Shown piece by piece: positions 1 through 11,180 of a DNA stretch of 64,000 nucleotides (position 1 is its first letter; each line of letters starts with the position of its first letter). Under the pieces are notes generated by a model, which was not told where the DNA came from, searched no databases, and saw only the letters and a program-made list of their open reading frames with translations. The position numbers were made by a program, and so were the translations under genes. The stretch comes from Tubulanus polymorphus (taxonomy: Eukaryota > Nemertea > Palaeonemertea > Tubulaniformes > Tubulanidae), in contig NC_134029.1 of the NCBI RefSeq assembly GCF_964204645.1, positions 5,713,001 through 5,777,000 on the forward strand, in the 5' to 3' direction.

Positions 1-534
1 TGCGTCGGAAAATGAAGAACTGGTTCTATGTTCACCGGTTCGTTTTAGAGCCAACTCCGAAGGCGTTCTATTCCTTAGCTCCGGAGTCCTGTTCATCGGT
101 TCTAAGCTTTTCTTTCTTAATTCTGGAGCGTTCTTCGCAGATTCCGGAGTAACGTTCCTCGATTCCAGCGACGATTTATTCCTCGGAGTTTTGATCATCG
201 ATCCTGGAGTTTCAGTCCTCGAATCCTGAGTCTTCAGTCTCATTTCTGGAGGAGTTTTACTTCGCGACTCCGGAGTCGAAACCGTCATTTCCGATGCCTG
301 AACTCCATCACCAGAATTAGAAATATTACCGTCAGTTCGGCCGCTTCTACGTTTTTTTCCGGATGATGCTTTCACCTCCGTATCCAGACCAAACGAGTCA
401 CGGCTTCGGCTCTGAATATTCGAGTTGGAAATCTTCGTACCGATGACGAGCGGGATTTGTTTCGCGGTTAAACTCGCATCCGAAGCGGTTAAATAAGGAT
501 TCAGCGATACAGCCGTTTCAGGTGTAGCCGTCAT
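1..534 (-). CDS. Ser/Thr-Pro-rich protein, partial, runs off left edge
   Basis: An uninterrupted frame of 178 codons runs from an ATG at 534 to the left edge without a stop. It is written in full codons with no frameshift. The N-terminal half is mixed (begins MTATPETAVSLNPYL, with a basic patch GKKRRSGR near residues 67-74). The C-terminal half is a degenerate repeat built on TPE(S/L)R and RTPE units: STPESRSKTPPEMR, ETPGS, KTPRNK, NVTPESAKN, NRTPELRNRTP. S/T-P dipeptides of this kind are possible proline-directed kinase sites. A TTTACAG acceptor lies one base before the ATG and an in-frame TGA lies just upstream, so this may be an internal exon joined in phase 2, or a start exon. It may belong with the exon at 3756-3956, but a direct join of those two is out of frame. 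I do not recognise the family. Confidence 0.6.
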   Translation of the reverse strand, partial: MTATPETAVSLNPYLTASDASLTAKQIPLVIGTKISNSNIQSRSRDSFGLDTEVKASSGKKRRSGRTDGNISNSGDGVQASEMTVSTPESRSKTPPEMRLKTQDSRTETPGSMIKTPRNKSSLESRNVTPESAKNAPELRKKSLEPMNRTPELRNRTPSELALKRTGEHRTSSSFSDA

Positions 535-1823
535 ACTGTAAATTCACTCGCTACAAACTTCGCATAAATCAGCGGCGAACCAGCATTGATTTCATGCTGC
601 ATACACTGAATTCCAGAACGAATAGAGCTCGTTGTTAAGTGTATACACGATTTGACGAGATTTTAATTACAGATACGAATGAAACCCGAATACAAATTAC
701 TTTCGCTCACTCTTCAAATATTCATCGATTTTCCGTAATTTAATACAATAGTACTTCCGGTCCTATATAGCGTATATACGCGGTATTCTACGTGGCAACC
801 AGACCGGTTTCATCATGTATAATTCAGACGAAGAATACATTTGGAAAACCGAAAAAACATAATCGCGACGCAATAAAATGTATAATAAAGCCTTTTCTAA
901 AACCGTTTTTTAAATCCACTTTGCAAATTTAAAAATTTCTTCAAAAAATATAATTCAGTTTCACCAATGTAATGGCTACAAACACTGTGTCCATATTATC
1001 ATAAAATTCCAAATGTAGATGCGCCTTGTCATAATCTATTTCCTTAGAATATCCACAACTATTTTCCAGCTTCGCAGCTGTATCAGGCTAGCTTAATCCA
1101 GTGGTGATTAATGATGGCAAAATGTAGTTCAGAGCAGGTAAAAAGTCACCGATCACAAATCTCGTAGCTTTTCTATAACCAGTTAAAATTTCAGTATCTC
1201 CATATAATGCACATCACTAACGACTGCCTAGTAATGAATAACTGTCGGGAAACCTTCACGGTGTCACAATCAACTGCAGAGTCCGGTGTTTAGTTTATCA
1301 CGCTCAGCTTACAGTTTTAATTCACGGTCTCTAATGTCCTGTTTGCGTATTGATTGTTCTGGCAGGTTGTTGCCACTCAGCCGCACTTTCAATTTTATAA
1401 ACCTGAATCGAGCTTTCAATTTTCTGCACGCGATATTTTTTGCCCATAATTTATAAGCGCCTGCATTTCGAGGTGTTGGTCTTTCGATAAAACGGGAAAG
1501 TTATTCGTCTCTAGTCTAACTTCCGAGTAACTCAAGGTCCAACTGACCTTCAGTTAAGGTCCTTGTAGCTAAGAACCACCTTGTTTTTCACAGATTTGAT
1601 GAATGCCATTAGTTGCTACAACAGTTATTGTTATGACACGTATATCAAAACAAAATCGAATGCTTCGAATAAGGGGTAATGTCTGACTTCTAAATTCTTC
1701 GAAATTATGTTATCACATTAAATTCCTGTTTCAAAAACTTCCTTCTTGATTATGCATACGCAGACTTATCACAAATGAGTTGAAAATGAAAACTATTGCC
1801 GTTCGACTGCTGTCTTAAAGGCT

Positions 1824-1828
<5 letters not shown>

Positions 1829-1862
<34 letters not shown>
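1829..1862. repeat. (AT)n microsatellite
   Basis: Uninterrupted AT dinucleotide tract of about 34 bases. Similar tracts occur near 24022-24036, 38901-38920 and 49157-49194. Confidence 0.9.
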
Positions 1863-1865
<3 letters not shown>

Positions 1866-2160
1866 CTAGTCACCAGATTGTGAATGACAAATTAAGCCTG
1901 CACAACCTTTCAATCAAAATTCCGAAATTGAAGAAATCTAATCCGTGATATGTTAATCCATTTATGGCTTAGAGAATAAGGAATTCCTCTCAACTAGCGC
2001 AAATTGTTATAATATACCGTTCAATAAAGCCCAAACAGGTCCTAACACTCTCATGAAATTCATCATCAACATCACTTGAAATATACGGGATTGAAGTCGA
2101 GCTAATTATGATGAAAAAATTGCGTGTAAGTTTACATCGATGATTTCTATTGAAATGAAA

Positions 2161-2335
2161 GACAGACCGTACTTTGAAGGTTAACTAGATTTATTTGAAG
2201 TAGGAGCTTTCGCTACTAGTGCGCAGTAGCTTGATCTGGTGTTTCACTCTACAAGATGAAGCGACTATACACTAGTAGCAAAAGCTTGTACTTCAAATAA
2301 ATCCAGTTTACCTTATAAGTAAAATCGGTCCGTCT
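2161..2335. repeat. foldback (MITE-like) element, family A
   Basis: Two arms of about 65-70 bases are inverted copies of each other. The left arm contains ACTAGATTTATTTGAAGTA then GCTACTAGTG; the right arm reads the reverse complement with a few mismatches (CACTAGTAGC ... TACTTCAAATAAATC). The outer ends are GACAGACCG and CGGTCCGTC. The arms could form a long hairpin. No coding capacity, so any mobility would depend on a transposase elsewhere. Relatives lie near 32648-32830 and 34145-34215. Confidence 0.8.
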
Positions 2336-3755
2336 GATTTTACAGATTCCACACCGGGTTTTAACACAGCTCGTCTAAAACTCTATGCAAATAAAGAACC
2401 AGATTTAGGTTAAGCTTAATAGTCAAAATTTGTTCAATTTCCATTGTTTTGAGTTGACTCTACCGCAGTCAAACAGCTCCAGACTAATAGTTATCTCCAT
2501 GTGAACTGACTCTAAAATGCCCTCGATGAGTCCGCGGTGAAACCAATGCAACGAACATCAAATAGAATATTCTATTTCGTTGACCTGGGGGCAAATGATT
2601 AATACAATGAAATCAACATCGATTATAAAGCTGATCAATATATAATAGGACGATAAATCCGTGAACTCAGAGATAAAACTCTAATCAATAATTTATGTAC
2701 TTACTACAGGACACAGACATTCCAAAAAAGTCAGGCTATTCCAACGATAAAAGCCAACATCGTCCATAATGTAATAATTCTGTATCGTTATTTAAAACCA
2801 GTATTGCCAATTTGTCTCATATCAGCTCAAGAAAGTAACTATCTTTAAACCGTGACCGGGATATAAAGACTATGATCGTACAAATAGACTTGTCACCGAG
2901 ATGTTTACATTATGTTCATTTACACACGGCAAATATATCCGTATTAACGACGAAGTTAAGCCCCGTACGTCGTTTGAGGTAAAACGGGTTTGCCTCACGT
3001 CAAACAAGAGCAGCCTCGTAATCCCATCAAATGAAGATTTGTGGGTCTTTTAAACGCGTATTTCCTTGCGAAAAAATGTTCGCGTTAAACCGATCGAGTT
3101 TCGCATAAAGGTTTTTCGAGGAAATAATCTATTAAAACGACATTGAATTACCTGATTATATCTCTACACATTACTAGGGCTCTTATCAGGACAAAAATGC
3201 CAATCAACTGACTGACACTTGTGAGGTTAGCAAAGTAGAACTACTTCAATACGAACTCACTCGAATCTTATCGGATTAATAATCAATTATGCCACAATTA
3301 TTGAACTGGATGTTGACAAAATAGACCATTAATGGCTGTCTACGTTCATGTCCTAACTATTTTTGCAAAAAGATTGCATTCGAACTGTTGCCAAAACAGA
3401 AACTGAGGACATTCTAGTTGTTAAGCAAATCTATGGAAGTTAGTGACACCTTTATGACAAGCACAACTCTTTGGTTTTGTGAGGAACAGTCGAATATACA
3501 TTTGCGTTAAAACTGAGCTGAAATTTTGAACTTATTTGTTGTTCTCCAGCAACAGCAAGCAGATTTAGATCCCTTATCAACGTATTAAACAAGCAAATAC
3601 CGTAAATAACTGATAGTTTACCAACATTTTTATACCGAAAAGAGGTCGCAATATTCGACGGATCGACAGAAAGCAAGCGAACTGAAGCAACTACATTTCA
3701 TCACGTCCATTTTTGATGTATAACGGATAAAATCTTTCCAATTCACAAAACGTAC

Positions 3756-3956
3756 CTGTTGATTTTTCAACTCTTGCAGACCCTCGATGAAATAGACGAC
3801 GTCGCGATAGACATTGACGATCATATTGAAAGGCAGCGATTTCGAGCGACTTTTTAAGTCGGCAATCGACTGCCGCCGCTGCTGCTGCTGCGATGAGCTG
3901 TCTACATCGCTCGCGTTCGACTGGACGCAAACGCTCAATGATCTAAACTTATTCAT
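3756..3956 (-). CDS. first coding exon of an unrecognised protein
   Basis: ATG at 3956, then 67 codons ending exactly at a good donor (CAG|GTACGT at 3755). The peptide opens MNKFRSLSVCVQSNASDVDSS, has a QQQQ run at about residues 23-26 and a Ser/Arg/Lys-rich stretch, then a hydrophobic helix-like part (FNMIVNVYRDVVYFIEGLQEL, near residues 43-63) that could pack or dimerise. The exon ends in phase 0. Downstream exons lie towards lower coordinates and may include 1-534, but at least one phase-changing exon would be needed between them. The family is not recognised. Confidence 0.5.
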
Positions 3957-4592
3957 CTCGATGTAGAAAATTGATTTCGACCCCGACGAAGAATCTTATC
4001 ACCGACCGAACAGAAACGGGTGAAAAATGGCGTTATCGATGTCCTTTTAACAAATTAACGTCCTGCTTCCCGCGCAGGTAAAGATTCATCCCACGGCTAC
4101 AAACTTTCAAATTGTAATAAACGAACGAACGAAAGAACCATCGATCAACGCAGTATGATTATCTATCGTTTAATGAACAAATGATTATCGTACGTTATTT
4201 ATTATATATCGCGTGACAGACTAAGACAACCGGCAACGTTTAGCAATTTATCATCTCTTCCTTTTCGTCGATGCGATCACCATGTCAACTAATATCGGCG
4301 TTGAAATTTTTTTCCTTACACATTCGCTCATCGATCATATTTTCTTCGTCGTCGGCCGCGAGAATTATAGTCACGATATCTGAAGAGAAATAATTGCATT
4401 TTCTTCTCAGCGTCGAACTCTGTAGTGTACTAATTGATTTCTATTCCACCGGCCGATCGATTATGAATCTATGAGGCGTCGAATCGTTGATGAGGTCGGC
4501 GGAAAGCGAAAAATAACTCGAGTTGTTGAATTTATTTCATTCCTCCAATACAGAAAGATCGCGTCAAAATCCTTCACCACTCAGTAATTCAT

Positions 4593-7500
4593 TTATCCAA
4601 ATTTTCCATGATAAGAACTAAATGACCTTCCAGATTTGAAATGACGTAAATCTAAAACATCTTTTAGGCGCTGTAAAAAGTCATACACATGAAAATAACC
4701 ATCATCAGGAGGAATGGAGACATATCTACAGTTGACACAGAAGAACCACTCTTCCAAGCTGCACATATCCACTGGCATGATTTGAAAATTAATAAAATCT
4801 AGAGTGGCTAGCGAAGTCGTGTAAAAATGCCGGTTTGGTTAGAGCATGGACTGTAAAAGTCCATGATTAGAATCAACGGACCAGCTAATCTTAGGATAAA
4901 AATGTTGTAATGAAAGACAGGGCAATACGGCCTGGTAATTATACAGTATTATATGTAATCATATCTAAGAACCATGAGTAACTCAGATTACATGGCATTA
5001 ACAAATTAAACAGCTTGAAACGCAGTCAAACTATGGAAAACTTACCCAGCCTTTGCGTTTGATAAATTCAGGCTTTGGAACTTCGATAGCTGGGGGGTCT
5101 GGGGGACCGAAATAGCGTTTCTTGAACAGACACTGATTTCCGTATATATCCAAAATTCGAAGCGGTACATTTCGTGCCGCGTTTGACATATCGAAGCTAA
5201 TTTCCAATGAGTAATCGAGAAAAAAGTGATAAAAGATGATCGTTTCATACGCGATAAACAGATTCAAAACATTTCGAAATATACAGTAAACCTTGAGGTA
5301 TTTGGTGAAGTCAAATAAGAAACATCATATTTTGTCTACGGATCAAGAGAAATGTTCAAAGTTTGAAATTATTTATTTTCAGCCATAATAACTTTTTCAG
5401 AGTAAAATATCTCGGGAAAAATATCAAAGAAAGATGAAAAAGACATAGATTTAATGAGCAAGTTCAAACATTCAGATGGTATTTTCTTGATACAACAATC
5501 ACATTTTATGTTCCCTTGAAGTTTATAGTACGAAGGGGATGACAAAGATTTTCATGCAAGGTTTACGGGAAATAGTTCATAGAAAAGTTTTAAATGTTTC
5601 AGCGTAGGGCTCAGTCTTGAAAAACCACTAAACACCTTCAATTTCGAAGTGGTAATTCAATAAGAACAAACAAAATCTTTTCACGCCAAAACCTTTTCGT
5701 TAAAAAGTTAACTCAATTAAGATTTAACTGATTGTGGTTATTGATTGAAAGAATTTAACCGAATAGCCTCTAATAAAAAACGTTTTGTCAGATTTTTCAT
5801 GAAACTGATCCCAGATCATCTTTTATATTCACCTTATTCAGCCGAAGAGAGACGATCGGAAACTCGACAATCCTGTAAAACCTTCTCCTCTTGAAATGCG
5901 ATGAAAACATCTTAACCACTCCTGATCTGTATCTATCCATATATACACACCGTTAACGACTTCTTCGTTAATTATTAATCCTGCAACTTTAATTATCAGG
6001 TACCCAGGACTCGAACAATTGTTAATTAAATTAGCCTAGCATCTGTCCTATATATAGCGGCATAGCAGACTCTGAATCATGGAACAATCGAATTGTCAGT
6101 TCTTTCAGGTACTAACTCGTCGAAAGCATTGAATTTCATCGTTCAGTTTTCTGCACAAATTTACTTAGTAAAATACATGACGTAAAAGTTTGTTCTGCTT
6201 TTTATATCATTTTTTTCGCAATAACTTCACATTCCATATAAAAAAATATAAGTGAAAACATCATGGCCCATAAGCCACCTTCTTATTCAAATGCTATCTC
6301 CTGTTCAAAGATGTAGATTTTATCAAAATTTCTGAAGTTCATCCATAATTTCCAACAGTCCCAATACATTTTTCGGTCTAATTCGAGTTTGAATCCAGAA
6401 AATTCTTTGACATATGTCGATAAATTCATACGTTTCTCTAAAACTATCTTTGCAATAATCCTATAAATTTGAAAAAACCATACATGTTGCGCATCATCCA
6501 ATCTGAACACAGACACCTAATTTTCTGGGACGTCCATATTTCTCGTAACCTCTAACCGTCAACCTTGAATCGCGAGTTGACGTGACTTTACGACTTCAAT
6601 CATTGCGAGTTCGAATTTAACATCTTCCGCTGTTGCCAGTAATATAGCATCGATGACGTCGTCCGACCCTCCATCACTCCATCCCTCCATCCATCCATCG
6701 GTCGTAACGAAAAGAAACGACGTGAAATCAACTGATCATAAACAGAATCATTTCCCGAGGGACATTGCGAACAGAAATAATCGACTATAATATAAAAACG
6801 ACTCTATACTCGATCTTTATTATCAATCATTAAACATGGCATCGCATAATTAAATTGAAAAATCAATAATCAATTAACGTATAACCGATTCAATTAAAGC
6901 ACCTGTTACATGAACGTGATGCAAGGCAGCATGCAACGTTATCATTTTTGTGCTGTTCAACAAATGAACGATCTTTTCATATAAAAATATCTTTTCCGAC
7001 TTTATTTCTTCGCTTTTTGCGCATATAATTATTGGCAGAACGTATTCAAACATTTTGAAGTTCTATATGCAAAACTCATACCTTTAACAGCAGTATGGAA
7101 AACACTTTGATTCATATTGGCTTCCCATAAGTAATTTTTGCCACCAATGCAACCAATCCAGGCATAAATACATTTTTGTGATACATACACTTGTAAACCT
7201 ATGGATGTTTCTAAAGTATTTTGGTTGGTTCATCAAACAATGTTTTATGTGGTTACTGCAAAAGAACCAGGGTCTTCAAGTCTTATGTGGCCAATTATGC
7301 TATCAAGTCCTCAAGAAAGAGCAGAATCAACTCATAGTCAGTAATTCTCATAATTTTTCAGAAAAATATCATCACATGGGATACTTATTTTTTATTAAGT
7401 TGATTTGTTAAGAATTGGTAATCTAGATCCAAAGGCCTACTCTCAAACACCATAAGCCGATGTGACCACTAAAATATTGGCATGAACACTTCAATTAACA

Positions 7501-9896
7501 CAGTAATGCCATTTGATTAAACGAACATTTGCCCGCAGGGGAAATAACCAGACAAACAAAAAGCCTGTAAAATCATAGGCAATAAAATGGAACAATAAAT
7601 ATACATGCCCTTATAACAGTACCTATCTCGTAACTTCGAAACCAGTTTTTAGCAAACCATGTTACCCCTGTCATTTGTATTAATATCTAATAGGAAGTGG
7701 GTAGTCTTCATTGGAAAAAGAAATACTGAAATTAATTACGATGACAAAAATACAAAGTTTGTGCGGAGCTTGAAAATTTCTCGTCCTTAAGAAGAGTTTT
7801 CTACTCGTAGTAGGCCTTAATTGGTTCGACCGTCATAACTGTTATTGACCTGAAAAGCCTTAAGCTCGGTAGACTGCTCGTAACCATAACAAACCATTGA
7901 ACTCTGGGTAAATCAGCGGACAGAAACTAAAACAGTGACTGAATAACACACGTTCACCGAGCACTGAACAGTTAAATCACTGTCAAACCAAGATGTACGC
8001 CTAATTGCAAATAATACATTAAACTGTTGAAAGGAAGGAATTAAGACCTAAAGATATTAATTCAAGAGGGATATATCACTGGCCTGAGTATGTTAAATAT
8101 ATGGGTATTTTGTGGATATGGATATGCATGATGACAGCTATTCATTCATAACTATACCTAAGAGTCTATAAAATTTATTGCACATACAAATAAATATTTC
8201 ATGGGAAAAACTACTACAGCCAACGCATACGAGAATTGAATGGCCAATATATATTCAAGCTACATACATTCAAATAGAATGGACTAGTCCTAACTAGGTC
8301 TAATGCCTAGAAAAAAGATTTGCCGACAGTTCTGCAATAACTTCCCAAGATGAAGATGTTTTGGCCATCAGGCATGGATTGATTGATTGGTTTCCACCGT
8401 CCTTTCGACCAGATTACATTCTAAATTCTAGATAGTATTATAGCATAGCATAATCTGTTATCCGGGAGAGAGTTGGTAAAAACCATAGGTGACGTTTGTT
8501 CGATCGAAACCTTACTAAATTCATTGACCTGAATTTGAAAGGTTCCTCAATCAGCGTGTATATTAGTCAGTAACCTAGTTTCACGATGGGATATTTTCAC
8601 AAACCACAGGCCATCCGATTAGCTCACCAACGATTAGGTAACTAGGCGTAATAGGCATATATTATACTCCCCACCTAATCGTTGGTGGTAAGCTTTAAGG
8701 CCTATATCGGATGAGCTTGCGAATATGTCTGATCGTGAAACAAAACGACAGACGGGATACTGACTAGGTCTTTAGTATCAGTACCCAGCGCTAAGCGTGC
8801 CCGCAGCTGATCCATTCAACTCATTTGACCGCACTAAAACCTGTATTCACAATAATCTCTTCTACAAAAACATGAAATCATAAAACACCATAACTTACTT
8901 TGCTTTTGAGATTTGTTGCTAGGGTCGTTGAAAGCCGGGCTTGAAACGCTATTTCAGTTGTGGCGATACCATCGATTAAACTGATGGTATTTCTTCTGAC
9001 TCGCTCAACCACGGGCGGCGGCCCAGTCGTCGCGGGCTGGTCTTCATTGATGGTAGCCGGCTGATAAGCAGTCCTTACTCCGGCGTGAGTTACCGGTCGC
9101 TGAGATCCTAGGGCGCTCGAAGGCCGGCGTCCATCGTACGGCGAATTTACGGCGTTGACCTTACCGTATCTAACGCTGGTTTGTAAATTCGCCTGGGCCG
9201 AACTGGGCCGGACTTTCTTCTGGGTCGGTTTCGGCAGCAGAGGCATCCTACCCGCTGCGTGTTTCGGCGCTGGTTCCAACGGGCGCGGTTTGTAATTTAA
9301 CGCGGAAACGTGCACTAAAGCATCCAACAGTTTTCGTTCACTGGTCGTCGTCAGACATTGTTGTTTACGTGAGAACAGCGCCACACTTGACGTGTATAAC
9401 GACGACCACAGTTTCGATTTCCCGAAGAACTCGTTCGCCGTCTGGCGGTATTCACTGGAAACAATCAAATTCAAATCGTCGAAAACTGGCGAAACAAATT
9501 TGTTTTAAAAAACTGAACCATCCCCGATAAAGCAAACTACTTTACTTACTAGTCCTCGTCCTCATCACTATCTCCAAAATGAGCTCTGGATCCTAAATCA
9601 GTTGCAGATTGACTAAAACGGCGACCCAATTGTAGACTACTCGACCATTCGGACGATGTCGCGGATGTGTTTTTAGTTTTTTTGACGTCGTCAAATTCAT
9701 TTTCTTCATCGAAGAAATTTAGAATCGAATTTTTTTCTTTCTTCGTTTTGTCTTCTTTTTCTAAAATCAACATGACGGATTTTACCGACGTGCCAGCTGC
9801 AGCAGCAGTGCTTTTATTCATCACGATTCGTCTTACAGTCGTTGAAGATATTGAAAATTTAAAAATAGCAGACGCTTTTTTCGACCAAAGCGCCAC
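4593..9896 (-). CDS. unrecognised multi-exon gene (exons at 9550-9896, 8899-9454, 7082-7198, 5046-~5190, 4593-4748)
   Basis: Five stretches look like real exons. Exon 9550-9896 ends in phase 2 at a GTAAGT donor and joins in frame to 8899-9454 (TA|T GAA TAC), which ends at AAA|GTAAGT. These encode an acidic, Ser-rich part (FFDEENEFDD, HFGDSDEDED), then a Lys/Pro-rich region with two RPSSA motifs (KKVRPSSAQ and GRRPSSALG). Exon 7082-7198 reads CIYAWIGCIGGKNYLWEANM between a CCATAG acceptor and a GTATGA donor. An exon ending at 5046 (FKKRYFGPPDPPAIEVPKPE, donor TGG|GTAAGT) joins in phase 0 to 4593-4748, which ends YHGKFG-stop. The start is unclear: an ATG at 9821 (MNKSTAAAAG) or an upstream exon spliced to the TTCAG at 9897. 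Exons are probably missing between 5190 and 8898, so the five pieces may be one gene or two. RPSSA motifs occur in some ciliary proteins, but this is only a hint. Family unknown to me. Confidence 0.45.
8566..8764. repeat. foldback element, family B
   Basis: Inverted arms of about 70-90 bases. The left arm runs GTCAGTAACC, TTTCACGAT, then CCAACGATTAGGT (ending at 8639). The right arm runs ACCTAATCGTTGG (from 8673), then ATCGTGAAAC and GATACTGAC. The short AT-rich centre holds no frame. Partial relatives lie at about 56690-56795 (UGCG intron) and 61341-61435 (GRHPR intron 1). Confidence 0.8.
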
Positions 9897-10598
9897 CTGA
9901 AGTGACTAATTCACGGTTTACGGACTAAAGATCGGCCTCAATTCCCTCACTCATTCTCTCCATTTTGAAATTCGCATATATTCTTTTGATTCTTCAAAAA
10001 ATAACACTACCCCGCATCACAATTCTTCACCTCAAAACATCATTTACATCGTAAAATAAACAAAAATAAATTTGAACTTGACATCAATTCAATTCAACAC
10101 ACTGCAAGTCGCAAGGTCGTTGGCCTACAAAACGTTTTCTTATCTTTCACTTGATTTTTCTATACTTTTTTCATCAATTTCTTGCTGATTAAGCAAACAG
10201 ATCTAGAATAATCTTTTTACGAATTTTCCATTTAAATTTCCGTCAAAAGAAGTTGTCAAAGGTGAAATAGGTAAAAAGTTCACCCAGTCCTGACAGTGTG
10301 GCTGTCTCCACACAGTGTCAGTGTATCTACGTTGCTCTACGATCTACTACATCAGACACTAAGGTTCTTGGTGAAGTAAAAAGAAGATATTCAATGCTGA
10401 ATGAACGGGGTGGTGGCCTTAACTCGGCCTACCCGGGGCTAGGCCTACCTAAATTCTTCTTTACCATTACTACTAACGTTTCCTAATTTAATCTTGTTCC
10501 GAAACAACATTCTATGATTTCACGAATGAATAGAAGATATCATTTGCTTCAGCTTTGTTGTCGTGCCTGTGAAGTGTTACTAGATAGAAGGCAGTATA
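9897..10598. other. intergenic or 5' region, no gene seen
   Basis: AT-rich sequence between the minus-strand exon ending at 9896 and the foldback element starting at 10599. Short open frames (for example 10298-10486, +) have no splice or homology support. A 5' exon of the minus-strand gene could lie here. Confidence 0.4.
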
Positions 10599-11023
10599 CC
10601 GGATCCGGTCACCAACTTCTGAACGCTATTTTGCCGGATATCGTCTCTAATTGGCTGATTTACTCCCGGCATGCGCAGAGAGGTGCGCGACTTAGAACAT
10701 TCGAAGGAAGTGTGGAGGACAGAGTTTGAGAAAATAGAGCGGATAGAACGAGACTCGAACCCAGGCCAGTGAATTACTAGCGCAGCGTCTTCCCAATAGA
10801 CCACTGACCTCGCTGAAAACCACTGGAATGTTTTAACTACATAAAGCCTCACCTTACCCTAACCCTATCCCTAGTTGTGAAACGGAAACCTCTGGACCCT
10901 CTTCTCGCCCTCTTGACACTAACCCTATCGAAACCCGAATCCTAAACCCAATAAATTGATTTTATTGTTACATAATATATGGATCCGGCAAAATAGCCTT
11001 CAGAAGTTGGTGATCGGATCCGG
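10599..11023. repeat. inverted-repeat-bounded element with embedded tRNA-like SINE head
   Basis: A 41-base arm at 10599-10639 recurs inverted at about 10982-11022 with two mismatches. Each arm contains GGATCCG and CACCAACTTCTGAA. Between them lie a tRNA-like block (10738-10815, minus) and CCCTAA-type runs (near 10856-10864 and 10918-10925). The element ends about 160 bases before the SNAPC3 start codon. It could be a composite insertion, for example a SINE inserted in a foldback element, or a larger element of unknown class. Confidence 0.7.
10738..10815 (-). repeat. tRNA-derived SINE head (degenerate tRNA-like)
   Basis: On the minus strand an A-box-like GGTCAGTGGTCTATTGG is followed about 50 bases later by a B box, GGGTTCGAGTC (10752-10762). 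That spacing is normal for a pol III internal promoter. A regular cloverleaf with a clear anticodon arm is not obvious, so a SINE head is a better reading than a functional tRNA gene. Confidence 0.55.
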
Positions 11024-11180
11024 CTAAATAATCACTTCCTTACTAGAAAACAAAATTTTGCCAAATGACTGTTGAAGTCCGAAGACCTTATGGCTTTTGT
11101 GTTGTATTTGTGTTTCAAAAAAATTGAAACCAAGGCCTATATATTTCATTTGTTTCACTCTTGAAAGGATTAAGCTGAAT

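Larger units (their letters stand above)
535..3755. other. intron or intergenic stretch with foldback element
   Basis: No exon is supportable here. The stretch is AT-rich, with an (AT)n run near 1829-1862 and a foldback element at about 2161-2335. A 74-codon frame around 3452-3676 on the minus strand has no convincing splice borders. If the coding exons at 1-534 and 3756-3956 belong to one gene, most of this is intron. Confidence 0.4.

Noticed and set aside
3452-3676. 74-codon minus-strand frame
   Set aside because: It lies directly after the donor at 3755 and has no matching acceptor or family likeness; treated as intron.
6283-6516. Minus-strand frame with Trp/Tyr-rich end (MYWDCWKLWMNF)
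   Set aside because: It has an acceptor-like border but no donor and ends in a stop in the middle of the surrounding gene; could be a terminal exon of another form but not supported.
10856-10950. CCCTAA runs suggesting a telomere
   Set aside because: Only a few degenerate units inside an inserted element; no extended array.
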